Positions 45,501 to 55,703 of a stretch of 64,000 bases of DNA are shown here, piece by piece (position 1 is the stretch's first letter; each line of letters starts with the position of its first letter). The stretch lies in contig JADNRZ010000028.1 of assembly GCA_015501605.1 (NCBI GenBank), positions 248,001 through 312,000 on the forward strand, given 5' to 3'. This stretch comes from Panaeolus papilionaceus. Taxonomy: Eukaryota; Basidiomycota; Agaricomycetes; Agaricales. Both the position numbers and the translations under genes were made by a program. The notes below the pieces were generated by a model. The model was not told the origin of the DNA, did no database searches, and saw only the letters and a program-made list of their open reading frames with translations.

Positions 45501-48068
45501 TCAAAGCCCAAAGGTCCAAGCGGACCAGCACCTGCAGCTCCAACAGCTCCGGCGCCTAATGTACCACGGCCAGGTGCATCAGGCTACAAACCGGGCCTTG
45601 GATCAAAGCGCGGTGAATCTGGTCCCACTTCTCCTGCACGGGATACTACTGCTCCTACATCTCCACGTTCTAATCCTCCACCTCCAAACTCACCCCCTTC
45701 ACTGCCAAAACCACCTACACCTGATTTCTTTCCTGCCTCTAAAGAAAGAGAGAGTCGGGAAATATCGCAACGACAATCAGATGCGATCAAAGAAATCAAG
45801 GCGACTTTTGACAAGGGTGAACCTGTTCCTCAGAAGTACTTTACCAATGGGGAGACTTGGGAACAAGTTTGGGTCAAGGTTGATCAACTCCTTGACATAA
45901 TCGATAAAAGGAACAAGAACATATCAATAAATATGGAGAAAAGGCTGAAGTGGGAAGCAGAACATGGGCCAGCCCCTGTTCCTGCTCCCACACCACCAAG
46001 GACTGCACCGCCAACTCCAGTTGCTGCAGATCCTATGCCTATTCCTCAGGAAGCAGATAGTAATGCTGGCGCCTCGTCGCGCCCCCGCAGAGAAGTTAAG
46101 GTTCCTAGACGCGAGGGGAATGTGTATGGCGAAAGCCGACACCCCACGGACATAGAAAAAGGCATTAGCAGTACGCGTGAGTGGGAGAAGCAAGTGGGTT
46201 CGTCAACGGGTAGCTCCCAGAGACCAACCGCACCAGCTACGTCAGATCCGGTTTCCCGACCGAGTCCTGCCACTCCTGTTACTCCGAGCGAAACGCAGAC
46301 CCTGCCGCCTGCCCCTGTCGTCCAACAGAAGGAACAAGCATCCGAGCCATCCCCTGAAAGTTCAGAGGATGAAGATGAAGTTGAAGCTGAATTGAAAGCG
46401 AAATCTGATTCAGATGACGCTGAAGTTGCTAAACTCACTCGGATGGTGGCAAAACTAGCCCGGGAAGGGGGAGTTAAACTCATTCAATATCTGCTGCATA
46501 AAGCAATACCTTTGAATGAGGATCTTCCTACGCATTTCCGTGACATCTTCAGGATGAAACCAGACCTGAGGAAAGAATGGATGGATGCATGTCGCGAAGA
46601 ACTAGAGGCTCTTCGTCGACGCAGAGTTCTTGAGCTCTGCAATTTGCCTCGCAATCGCAGGGCAATTAAAAACCGTTGGGTCTTTGCTATAAAGTCTGAT
46701 GGTCGCAAGAAGGCTCGCCTTGTTGCTAAAGGCTTCTCTCAGCTTGAAGGGATTGACTATGATGAGATCTTCTCTCCTGTGGTTCGTTATGAAACACTAA
46801 GACTTGTCATGGCTCTCACAGCTTTGGAGAAATGGCATGTCCAAGGTCTTGACGTTAAGAATGCCTTCCTATATGGCGAACTTGATGAAGAGATTTATAT
46901 GGAACAGCCAGAGGGATTTAAACTCCCTGGCCAAGAGAACATGGTTTATCGTCTCCGACGAGCCTTATACGGATTGAAGCAAGCTTCACACTCGTGGTGG
47001 AAACAGCTCAACAAGTCTATGACTGGGCTGGGTTTCAAGCGAGCTCTTTCCGATGCTGGTGTCTTTGTACACAAAGCAGCAAATGGTGACATTGTCATCG
47101 CCATTATCTATGTTGATGATGGTCTCTTCATCGGTCCTAATTTGGCACTTGTGCTAAAGAAAAAGACTGAATTCATGAAGATCTGGGAGTGTCGAGACCT
47201 TGGTGAAGCAAAAGAGTTCTTGGGTATGCGAATCAGGCGTATGCATGGCAACATCATGCTTGACCAAACAATGTACCTTGAAAAAGTGTTACAGCGTTTT
47301 GGCATGCTTAACGCCAATCCTACCAAGACTCCTCTTCCCAAGGGTTACCAACCTGTACCTAATCCAGGTACTGCCACTCTCAAACTTCGTCGAGAATTCC
47401 AGACGGTGATAGGATCACTGTTGTACCTTATGATCGGCACGCGACCAGATATCGCCTATGCCGTGATCAAGCTGTCACAGTTTTCCGCTAATCCTTCTGA
47501 GGATCACCTTAGACACGCCAAGAGTATCTGCCGCTATCTTGCTGGCACATCCAACTATGCTCTCGTGTACAAGGGAAATCCAAAGATTGGACTTATTGCC
47601 TACACCGATTCTGACTGGGCTGCTGATACCATCAAGCGCCGCTCTCAGACTGGATACTTTATGAAATTGGCAAGCTGTATCATCTGTTGGGTCTCTCGAG
47701 CCCAAAAGACAGTTGCACTCTCTTCAACTGAAGCAGAGTATATGGCTTTGTCAGATTGCGCCCGCCAGGTTGTGTGGCTGCAATCACTACTTTCCGAGAT
47801 CGGTTACACTGAACGGAAAACCCCTGTCTGTGGAGACAACCAAGGCTCGATTTTCATCGCCTCTAATCCTGTCCAGGAGCGTCGCACCAAACATATCGAT
47901 ATTCGATATCACTATATTCGTCAGTGTATCGAAGACAACAAAATCGATTGTCTCTTCATTGATGGTGCTGAGAACCCTGCAGACATGTTTACAAAGGCTC
48001 TTGATCGTGTCAAGTTCTCTAAGTTCTTGGGAACACTTGGATTAGTCTTTTATCCACAGAATGCTTAA
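42567..48068 (+). CDS. Copia gag-pol polyprotein (1,833 aa)
   Basis: The frame is open upstream to 42510, but the first ATG is MSSQITQLVPRLDGSNW at 42567. Domains in order: Gag with a Gly/Arg-rich stretch (about residues 230-275) and no CCHC knuckle seen; aspartic protease WIMDSGASQHF (Asp489); GAG-pre/integrase zinc region WHKRFGHPS..CRGCAEGK (about 620-670); integrase core with Asp689, Asp752 and Glu788; a long Pro-rich linker (about 935-1260); reverse transcriptase with IIYVDDGLFIG near 1514; RNase H with YTDSDWAAD near 1680 and SSTEAEYMAL. Gag and Pol share one frame, so their ratio must be set by another means than frameshifting. No stop or frameshift was seen. It ends at TAA 48066-48068. 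Confidence 0.95.
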   Translation: MSSQITQLVPRLDGSNWLEWSLAMKNWLRSQALWQIVNGNLTKPATTDKEELATWLEKDDKALGSIALRLAPSLLHLIKEAVVDSAGKVTPGTTSASLWTALEKTCGKIGAATMFADVRRVFHFRISGLRHPGPELHELGQLFQKLETNGHGLDDFYQAMIVLAAIPNRWEHIAATELTVTKAEDLKWTTIRDKIIAEFERKQLNTPGMANKISAVRRKKQDPPFKGKGPAQEPKQFGPRGNRGARGGRKFNRGGGRGGHSGHNHSHFVLSAAYEPAQHTTSTSQPSLTLLERLADPSSAVFNRVHGSAPMRMEAGPSVYTEVNNARSLADRLEVTKTVQTLKNLDLVANRKEPKLSIDMETEDYFPQPPSDDEDDTSSMPGLIEVSSDGEEYVDNGFSSDEEYYVDNGKRARYERQAFSSMHPNEANYCSQHFLDARGSSTSNSISHFACISLGSVARSQKYIDEHCVNCARCKGKQRDNGTVDWIMDSGASQHFTGDLGDFSEYETGNFGTVSTASGVEMVTARGTVNLIVNVKSEDGTDTEKHISLSPVLYFKSLNQRLLSMGQFFSKGLTLDGRYGNMSFYKGKQLAFQCRPHVLGETVYWLTSTIVKNTANSITEYDLWHKRFGHPSKEALRHMGDSTAKFPPKIAIPKENPICRGCAEGKMPSRSFPPSLTRASAPFERIHSDVKSYPVNSYHGYKYYVSFFDDFSSYAWISLLKEKSDVYDAFGDFQAMLKTQFSVTNIKEWHSDGGGEFKSKEFFKDLRSKGIKVTQSAPHTPQQNGRAERFNRTLMDKAQAMRLDACLPQSWWEFAVEHALYVYNRTPIARLKWKTPYELIRKQKPVVSNLKVFGCGAYVYLPEAKRVNSLSPKSEMMVHLGFAEGFKGWRFMRLHNNTLFIGTTAQFDEGYYPKCPDVNHRGTPRPPPSEDPSDDTHPSTPSEEGDDGWNDFVVPPHMKPRNAPKPPPTPPAPKAPKGSKPKGPSGPAPAAPTAPAPNVPRPGASGYKPGLGSKRGESGPTSPARDTTAPTSPRSNPPPPNSPPSLPKPPTPDFFPASKERESREISQRQSDAIKEIKATFDKGEPVPQKYFTNGETWEQVWVKVDQLLDIIDKRNKNISINMEKRLKWEAEHGPAPVPAPTPPRTAPPTPVAADPMPIPQEADSNAGASSRPRREVKVPRREGNVYGESRHPTDIEKGISSTREWEKQVGSSTGSSQRPTAPATSDPVSRPSPATPVTPSETQTLPPAPVVQQKEQASEPSPESSEDEDEVEAELKAKSDSDDAEVAKLTRMVAKLAREGGVKLIQYLLHKAIPLNEDLPTHFRDIFRMKPDLRKEWMDACREELEALRRRRVLELCNLPRNRRAIKNRWVFAIKSDGRKKARLVAKGFSQLEGIDYDEIFSPVVRYETLRLVMALTALEKWHVQGLDVKNAFLYGELDEEIYMEQPEGFKLPGQENMVYRLRRALYGLKQASHSWWKQLNKSMTGLGFKRALSDAGVFVHKAANGDIVIAIIYVDDGLFIGPNLALVLKKKTEFMKIWECRDLGEAKEFLGMRIRRMHGNIMLDQTMYLEKVLQRFGMLNANPTKTPLPKGYQPVPNPGTATLKLRREFQTVIGSLLYLMIGTRPDIAYAVIKLSQFSANPSEDHLRHAKSICRYLAGTSNYALVYKGNPKIGLIAYTDSDWAADTIKRRSQTGYFMKLASCIICWVSRAQKTVALSSTEAEYMALSDCARQVVWLQSLLSEIGYTERKTPVCGDNQGSIFIASNPVQERRTKHIDIRYHYIRQCIEDNKIDCLFIDGAENPADMFTKALDRVKFSKFLGTLGLVFYPQNA

Positions 48069-48097
48069 GCACTGAGCACGCTAAAGCTGCTGTACTC

Positions 48098-48109
48098 AGC
48101 GAGGGGGAG
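48098..48109 (+). other. Copia polypurine tract
   Basis: GCGAGGGGGAG directly precedes the 3' LTR, in the expected place for plus-strand priming. Confidence 0.8.
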
Positions 48110-48460
48110 TGTTGAGATTTAGATCTTATCGTAGATAGATCTTATATCTCGATCAACATTCTTAGATTTATCTAGACGCATGACATTAGGAAATACTCTG
48201 GATCATCCTGTCAACATGAGTCATTGACTGACTCATTTCTCCTTCATTTCTCCTGTATTGATCCTTACGTTACTCCAATAGGCGCTTACATAGACTTCCT
48301 TATTTAGACACTCATTCATGTATATAAGCGCCTCTTTTCTCTCTTGTTCAATAACAGCTTTCCTAGCTATTCTATCGCTCTAACTAGCCTCTGCAAGTTA
48401 TCACCCTTACCAGGTGAGACAGTCATTAGGGCACTCTGTGCACGCTATGCTGTTTCTACA
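48110..48460 (+). repeat. Copia 3' LTR (351 bp)
   Basis: I found no difference from the 5' LTR by direct reading. It is followed by TATGG (48461-48465). Confidence 0.95.
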
Positions 48461-50012
48461 TATGGTGCAGGGCAAACAGGATGGATGTGATGCAGGGTAG
48501 GTTGAGTGACGTGAGCAAGTAATAGGTGAGCAGGAAGCTCCTCACTGGCCGGTGCTTCCTCAGTGTGAGTCTCCTCACCAACCGGAACACCTGTATCCAA
48601 CTCATTAACCTGGTTGACCTGGGTAACGCCTACAGCCTGTGGTACAGGTCCAGCCAGCCCAGCGATGCCAAGTGCCTCCAAGCCTCCTTTTTGAACCAAT
48701 TCCACTGCCTTTGCTTGAAGTCGAGCCTGCGCCTGCACCTTTTTCTTGAGGCCCAATGGGTCACTGGCCTTAACGCTATCAGCATGTCATTTGTATTTGG
48801 CGGAGGTTGCCATCATGACCTCAATCGGCCATCCACCTTGATAGTGCCTGAACTCCAGACAACGGCTGCGCACCTAAAAGTAAAATTACCATAAGTAATC
48901 CTGAAATCACAAGATAATATGATTCCGCACGTACCACATTGACGACGGTCATCACATATTCTCGGTCTTGCTTCAACCACACAGTTTTGTAGTTCTCTGC
49001 ACAATGGCTCATACAGCCTCGGACAACAGCCTAGTAGTGATATTCATGAGATAAAGTATCAATACTGAGACGAAGTAAATGACTTACACGCATCGCATTA
49101 TAAATTTTCGCATTACCCTCAAGACCCATGGACTTCTGAAGCATGTAGCTGGCACGTTTTGCAGGTCTGGGAATGGAGTCATCAGGAACATCATCCAAAA
49201 AAGCCATGGAGGGGATGGGGCCCGTTCCTATGGCGTGCAACTGAGAAATTTCACCTAAAAAACATTAGCGCAATAAGCAAGTATGAACAGGATGATGACA
49301 TATGTCTCTGTGCAGCAATAACGCGACGGAATTCCTTTATCTTCTGATTAAGATCACTGTGGCCTTCTTCGTTGTCGTCCTCAAAGTTGTCGTCCTCAAT
49401 ATTGTCCGTGTGGTCGTCCATGTCTTCAACGGGGGCTTGTGCAGGAGTAGGTGTCGCGGTGGTTGCAAGTGATGCATTTGCGATCAGAGCATCAGTCGGG
49501 AGACCATGTGGGATGACGAGAGTGTTGGAGCTGGTGTGGGTCATACTCCCTTGTGTCTGCAGGTGCTGCAGATTGGCGCCTGCTACAACACCTAAGATGG
49601 GGGTGTTTGGAGTGGTGGCACCAAGAGAGTCAACAGCGACAGCAGAGGGGTTATGAACGGGATTTCCAAATGGAGAAGGTTGGGCAGGCACTGCAGATAA
49701 GAAAGGTTCGACGGGTGTCGCATATAAATAAGGTTGGGTGGGCACTGGTGCATAAATTTGGGTGGGCACAGCAGATAGGGAAGGCTCGACGAGTGCCGCA
49801 GACAACGGGCGGCGAGAAATTGCGGCGGCGATGGTTGCAATAGAGCTTTGAGAATCCGGGGTCGGGTGGCTAACTCGAATCGGACCTAGGCCACTCTTTG
49901 TTGGGTCAGTGGGCATTGCAACCACAGAAGGAGCGTTGAGGTTTTGGAGTTGAAGAGGCCGTGCAGGATAGCGGGAGCGAGCATTAACGATAGAAGGAGT
50001 AGGAAGAGACAT
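48461..50012 (-). pseudogene. CACTA cargo gene A, 5' exons (upstream of the copia insertion)
   Basis: The start is at 50012 (MSLPTPSIVNARSRYPARP). A Pro/Ala/Thr-rich N-terminus ends in an acidic stretch (DDHTDNIEDDNFEDDNEE) and DLNQKIKEFRRVIAAQ. Later exons give AIGTGPIPSMAFLDDVPDD, KTVWLKQDREYVMTVVNV and CLEFRHYQGGWPIEVMMATS. An in-frame TGA at 48787-48789 follows SAKYK. The frame continues through LGLKKKVQAQARLQAKAVEL to HIHPVCPAPY at the copia border. A disordered N-terminus, a compact conserved centre and a basic RG tail would suit an element-encoded DNA-binding accessory protein; this is inference. The family is unassigned. Confidence 0.55.
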
Positions 50013-50660
50013 GTATTTGAATTAGCGGGCGATTGGGTTGGAAAAAACCGTTGAAAAATCAAAGGCTTTTATGTATGTTGAGAGACAGGCGCACCTTTTT
50101 TTTTTTCTTCCTTCTTCTTTCGGGTTGAGGGGGTAATATGAGCGTTCGATTGACCCAATGTTCCGATACAACCCGCTCTGACAACGCCTCAAAAGCGAAT
50201 TTCTTAGTTTTTTCGCATCCTGGAATAAATAAAAACAAGTTAGCCGATCGGTGAACAGGGGTTTTTAATGCACTTTACGTCTTCTCCGGAACACCATGAC
50301 GCGACTGTAATTGAGAAATCAGTGATGGTATCCAAAGGGTCATGAAGAACGGAGCTTGCACTATAAGCAACGTCCAATCACAACTTGCGAGACTCGTGTC
50401 CAACGTTGACGTTAACATCGACTGGGGTTGGATTCAGGTTCACATTTCCTTCACAACATCTACCCTTGCGGGGGGGGGGGCACTGCGCAAATCATTAATT
50501 TTCAACGCTAAACCTAAGAAAAACGAGAGCGGAAAGGCACCTACTGAGAGCAATAGACTGGCCCCTGCACACAACGCGTAATATAAATTAGAACCTAGAA
50601 AGGGAACTCATAATCAGTATAAATACTGGGCTAGAGTGGAGGGAAGTATACCAACACACC
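50013..50660. other. Divergent intergenic region of CACTA genes A and B
   Basis: Non-coding 648 bp between the start of gene A (-) and the start of gene B (+). It contains T- and G-runs (a G10 near 50470). A short plus ORF at 50342-50581 is not convincing. It probably holds promoters for both genes. Confidence 0.4.
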
Positions 50661-51776
50661 ATGCCCACCCACTCTCAAGTCTATGGGATCCCTTCCTCTC
50701 AACCTTCTTCTGACAACGTCGACGCCGCTTCCGACGATGGCGACGATCGTGCATGCAATTGTCCCAACCAGCTCTGCCACTGGGACAACGTTGGGAACGT
50801 CCACCCCAACCTTCCAGATCGCTGCAAATACAGCATTCGGCTTGCAAAAAGCCCTGAACAACCCAATATCGCAACTGGCCCCGCCCACGGCCCTACTGGT
50901 GTTGTGGATTATGATTCTGCAGGTAAATCAGTGAATTACTGTTGTGGGGTGATAGCTAACAAAGTACTTCGTTACTAGGTCAAATAACAGCATCCAGTGG
51001 CCCAAGGAGATCGACTCGTATAAGAGGTAAGCTCACCCATATTCGGTGGAATGACAAAAATGACTTACTGTTTCATAGCTCTCCAAGGTGCCGCCAATCC
51101 AGTCGCCCAACGTCCACCATCCTCGAAAACTCCTCGTAGTCTTGGTCACAGAGTGACAGGGGCATCCGCCTCTTCATCGGGAGATGCAGCTGTTGGTCAA
51201 CAGGTTTCGCCCACGCCTTCTATCAAGGAGGAAACACAGCTTCCTGCTGCTGTCCCGATTCAACCCGCTCCCATTGTTGCACCTGCCCCTGTTGATGTCC
51301 CCTGCTCCCAATGTTGCCGCTGCTCCTGCTCCAATGGTCGCTGCCCCTGCTGTCGTCCATGACGTTTTCAACCCTGTCCACTACAATGCAGCTCCTCCAC
51401 CGTACAACAACCCCAACCCCAATCCTATTCTCGCAGCCGATAACAATGTCGCATGGTACCACCAAGCCCTGGCAGAGGCAAACGCCCTCATGGAAGAGGA
51501 GCCAGCCAATGCTCCGAACTTCCCAGTGGCTGAAGTCCCCGTGCCAGAAGAGGACTCGGTGGTCCAGAAGACAGACTATACAGTAACCGACCGCATCGAG
51601 AAGCGTAAATTTGGTAATATGACGACCACAACCTATCTGAAGGAAGTGAAGGTTAGTTTTTTTGGGCCCAATATATGCGAAACATACTCACAATTCTCCA
51701 AGAAAAAAAGCCTCTTCATCCGGGCCAGGCCATACCCCAGCACGCGCCTGAATATTACCTGTAGTTTCAATGAGTA
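50661..51776 (+). pseudogene. CACTA cargo gene B, hypothetical, with 1-bp frameshift
   Basis: The gene starts MPTHSQVYGIPSSQPSSDNV, with an intron at about 50927-50979 and a second at about 51029-51078. It is Pro/Ala-rich (VPIQPAPIVAPAPVDVP), and the frame is lost near 51300 at a run of C. One base fewer there continues into APNVAAAPAPMVAAPAVV, then NNVAWYHQALAEANALMEEE and RKFGNMTTTTYLKEVK near 51640. The last motif is one I associate with proteins next to fungal CACTA transposases, from memory only. Function unknown. If the C-run is a sequencing artefact, the gene may be intact. Confidence 0.5.
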
Positions 51777-51869
51777 AAATACTTTTTTAGATCTGTAAAG
51801 AGATGCTTGCCTCGAAAAAATAAATAAATAGATATGTTTGTGTCCAAGAAAACCCGACTCTACATGTCC

Positions 51870-54027
51870 TCATTGCGACTGATGGAGGTGGTGTGGGATC
51901 TGAGCTGCCCTCCCAAAATAATTCCAAAATGTTTGGCAGTATAGTTGTGCGACGACCCTCTCCAATCCATGGTGACGAGGTTGATCGATGTGCAACTCTG
52001 GCTGCCGACGGTCGCAGAGCAACAACACAGGATCTGGGTCGAGGGTCCAAGATTTGACCACTTTGCCAAGGGCTATGATGTACGGGAGCCTATCCTCGAT
52101 CTTGTCGCTGGCAAGTCCAATATTCTCTGGATTGATATCTGGCAATTTGAAACGAGCCACTGCAAAACAGGCTCTGATAAACCTTTCCCTCTCCTCCAGT
52201 TTCTGGTCTGCAGGATTGGGACCCAACTCGACACATGCCTGTCGGTCCAGAGAAATTAATTCAAATGTGAAATTGTACTCATAGAGAGTCCACATTATTT
52301 CGCGGACTGTTCTCCCTGGAATCGGTGCGGTGACAGCCTGGCCGTTCCATGTTGGAGCCTTTGAAAATTCGTCGACAAGATGCACACCTGCTGAAAACCG
52401 GTTGTTGCGTGTTTGTAACTTTGCGTATAGTTCTCGACATCGTTTTTTGACGGGGGAATCCCCATTGGGAGGTGGTTTACTGAGATCGAGGAAGAGTAAA
52501 TGCCGCCAATCCTGAGGGCTAAGAGTCCCGTTCTCAGCGACGAAATGGAACCATACACGATCCAAACGAAGCCAGTTTAGGATGTAAACATCCAGGTGCT
52601 TCGAATTCAGGAAGAGACCGGGGTCGGGGAAGACATATTGGTTGCTATTGTGATCTGCGGAAGCCTTGTCAACGATTTTTGCTGGCGAATAATCGACTGC
52701 AGCCAAAGCATCACGCCACGCCGGGATCGAATACGGTGCGAAAGGGTGCTTCAAAAGTTCAAACTTGTTTCGACCCGTAAAAACTACTTTCTCTGCTGTC
52801 GTTATTAGTTCAGAATCATAACAAAAGCTAAAGTGAAACGCACAATTGGGGTCTTGTTTCCTTTTCTTTGGTGGATGACTGGACCCTTGAGAAGTTACCG
52901 TATTGGAGACGGTGATATCTATAAAAGAACTAAGCGTATGACAAGAGACAAAAGCTCACGACACTTACAAGGAGCTGGGTTAGAGGGCGCTACCCATGCT
53001 GAGGAGCTTGACGTAGATGCTAATGCTGCGAGGGAATGTCAGCGACACAGTTCTTGGATAGGATACCTTACATACCAGATGCGGCCCCAGAGTTGCCTCG
53101 CACGAATGGATCAGGACTCAACTGCCACTTCAAGGAGTATGTACAGATAGTGGTGTAGCGTTGCTCATCTGTCATCAAACCACTAAAAATAACTGGAAAT
53201 GGGGGGGAATGGTCGCTCAACCTGAAAGGAGGACGTGGCATTGTAACGTCTACGACTTGCAGAACATTGCGTCGCAAAGGTCTACCGTCCCACTCCTGGA
53301 CAAACCAAACAGGGACCCCTACACGATACAAGTGCTGCGCCACACTCCCGTTCATGGTGAAGGCGCCAATGATGCTGTTATCCGGTTGTGGGGGAGGTGG
53401 ATGATCGGGATTGTTGAGACGGGGCTGATAGACACGCCTATAACGCAGCATGGCATCCAAGGAGAGGTAGACGCGCTGGAATTCGGTGATGTTGAAAACA
53501 ACCTCGTCGAAAGGCATTGCTAAAGCTCGGAGGCGCTCAACGGTGTTGCACATTTGAAATTGGAATGAAGTTAGGACTTTGGTGGTTTTCTGAGAGATAT
53601 TCCCGCTCGAGAGTAAATCAGTGACTGAATTTCCCAGCATTGCCCTCAAACGTTGAAACTGCTCCACACTCTTCTGAGATAGGTGTCCCATCCCAGAAAA
53701 CGCGCTGGTAGCTACTGATTCAAAGTCGCGTTCAGTGGGGGTCCACCACAGCATACTAAGGACGTTGCTGTCGTCATGAGGCTTTGTCAGGATGGCGAAG
53801 AGGTGAGGATAGTCCATCACATGGAACTGAGGCCACTGGGTGTGGTCCTCCAGACCGTAGCGGAGATCGGAACGAAGACGAAGCTGACGCTCGCCAACAG
53901 GAGGTACTGGTACATAGTCTTGATTCGGAGTGGTGATGATATACTTGACGCCAGCGTGTTCCATTTGAGCTGCGACTTGTCCATCTAGGGCGCCCAGAGG
54001 AGCTGCCAGGAATGCATGAGGTGACAT
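51870..54027 (-). CDS. CACTA cargo gene C, hypothetical (about 650 aa)
   Basis: The start codon is at 54027 (MSPHAFLAAPLGALDGQVAA). Exon 1 runs to about 53085 and contains MDYPHLFAILTKPHDDSNVL and KVLTSFQFQMCNTVERLRAL. A short exon, ALASTSSSSAWVAPSNPAP, sits between GTATGT..CTCGCAG and GTAAGT..TTATAG introns. The last large exon holds VTSQGSSHPPKKRKQDPNC (basic, possible nuclear signal), PFAPYSIPAWRDALAAVDYS and DVYILNWLRLDRVWFHFVAE, and ends with QTFWNYFGRAAQIPHHL. I saw no in-frame stop. This two-part architecture recurs beside Tnp2 genes in fungi as far as I recall, which suggests an element-encoded accessory protein; no catalytic motif is apparent. The 3' end is approximate. Confidence 0.6.
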
Positions 54028-54309
54028 CTACACATAAACCTCCAAGAACGTACCATGAGGATTACGGGATGCAATCATATTATCGATACTGTATAACATT
54101 CTGATTTCTTCCTTCTTGAAACTACATTTATGATGTTAGGGAGCTTCTTGATCGGAGAATCTAATTGACCCACCAAAAGTTCTGTAGATTGAACAAGGAA
54201 AAAGAAACATGAGCGCCTTGCTCATGAAACCACTCTGAGAGAATAAACCAAGGCAGTCCAGTCCAAGCATCAAAAGGAGATGGAAGAGTCTGTTGTCTAT
54301 CCTTGCTGA

Positions 54310-55140
54310 GCGACATGAGTCTAACCCAGTGATAGGATAGGCGAGACAGACCCCTCATTAACTGCCAGATAATAAATGAAGACTGGACTGTTGACGCCTT
54401 CTCTCTTAGTAGATGGCCGTAGACCACCTTTTGAGAGAGTTGAATTGACTCCAGGGGAAGACGAGTGTGGGGAGGATGAAAGAGGCGACACAAAGTCTGA
54501 CCTCATTAAACTGGGCGACGAGAGTCTGACCCAGAAAACAGGGGAAAAATGAGCGACAAGAGTCTGACCCATGAATAAAAAAGAAAGGGCGACAAGAGTC
54601 TGACCCAAGGGAAGAGGGGAGGTTGATGTTGTCCGCATGTCGGCTCACCAGATCGATTGTTGAGTTGCTAGAGTTGCTAGGGGTTGATGAGTGTGGATGG
54701 AGAATGTTTGTGTTACTTCTTGCTGTTGAGGTTGGGTGGAAAGGAAGAAGTTCAGGGGAAGATGGTGTCGGTGAATGTTGTGTGAGAGTGAGCGAAGACA
54801 GTGGTGATGGTGATGGTGAAGACGAAGATGTGCTGTTGTTGTGGCATTGAACTGGCAGTCGTGTGCGTTCCTGATCTGTGTCACGTGGCTGCATTTCCCA
54901 ATTCAGATCTTCGCGTCCAATGCTTGTTTATCTCTTTACCTTTCAACCACCACCATGACCCCCGTTCAGCTCAACCATCTCTCTCCCATATCCCATCCCA
55001 TCTCAACGACACAGACTCTAGTCAGTCGTTTTATAGAACCATATTCCTCCGGGCTCAGACTCTTGTTGGCCTAATTTCTTCCCAACGACTTAGACTCGCG
55101 TCGGTCGTGTGTTCCTTCAAAGAGGTCAGACTCGAGTCGC
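54310..55140. promoter_or_regulatory. Inverted clusters of a GCGACAAGAGTCTGACCC motif
   Basis: Five plus-orientation copies lie at about 54310, 54485, 54515, 54553 and 54589. Copies in the opposite orientation (GGTCAGACTC..GTCGC) lie at about 55012, 55053, 55090 and 55122. The two clusters face each other across about 400 bp, between the start of gene C (-) and the Tnp2 gene (+). This suggests binding sites for an element-encoded regulator or host factor acting on both promoters. The minus ORF at 54894-54406 is just these repeats translated. Confidence 0.55.
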
Positions 55141-55703
55141 TCTTTTGCCCCCTTTATTTCCACCCATTACTTGCGCAGACTCATAATCCCATCACCTACG
55201 CACACTTATACTCCAAAGGCAAACCACAACTCTATTGCAGAGTCCACCCTGAACAAGACTTCATCTCTTGCTCGACGTACCATGCAGACATGCCAGTACA
55301 ACTGCTAGCTTTGTGCATTAAATCCGACTCCTAGCGGTGATAGCTCAATCAATACCCATAAAGGTGCTCGTTGGTAAGTCATTGCAATATGAATTAAATG
55401 TGGCTATCAACCCTAACAATATCGAAGTATGTTTTCTTATGGAGGCTAGGCCAACTTAGCTTCGTAAAACCGCGCAAAACCATATTGCATGCGGCGTTAT
55501 CTTGAGCTCAATCCGCATCTCAATTGACAATTGTAAGATATCTCCGATTTCAAGTCCAAGTCCAATTCTAACAGATTTGAAACCCCCTTGTGTATTACCC
55601 TTGGGATGATATACCAGGTTCTTCCACAGATCTACACTGCTATAAAGGTGGCCTTGCCAAAACCCCAACACCCCATCGCCCAAGTACCCCAATCCCTCAT
55701 GAC

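Larger units (their letters stand above)
41924..48460 (+). mobile_element. Complete, young Ty1/copia retrotransposon, 6,537 bp
   Basis: Two 351-bp LTRs (41924-42274 and 48110-48460) match at every position I compared by eye. The element has a TATGG duplication, a primer-binding site directly after the left LTR, a polypurine tract directly before the right LTR and one uninterrupted gag-pol frame. It interrupts CACTA cargo gene A in an exon. Matching LTRs and the lack of stops point to very recent insertion, and the element may still be active. Confidence 0.95.

Noticed and set aside
46046..46483. 145-codon minus-strand Ser/Ala-rich ORF antisense to the copia Pro-rich linker
   Set aside because: Its composition follows from the Pro/Ser codons of the sense strand.
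54406..54894. 162-codon minus-strand Ser-rich ORF
   Set aside because: Its repeated GSDSCR peptides are translations of the GCGAC..GTCTGACCC DNA motif, so the DNA repeat is the likelier signal.
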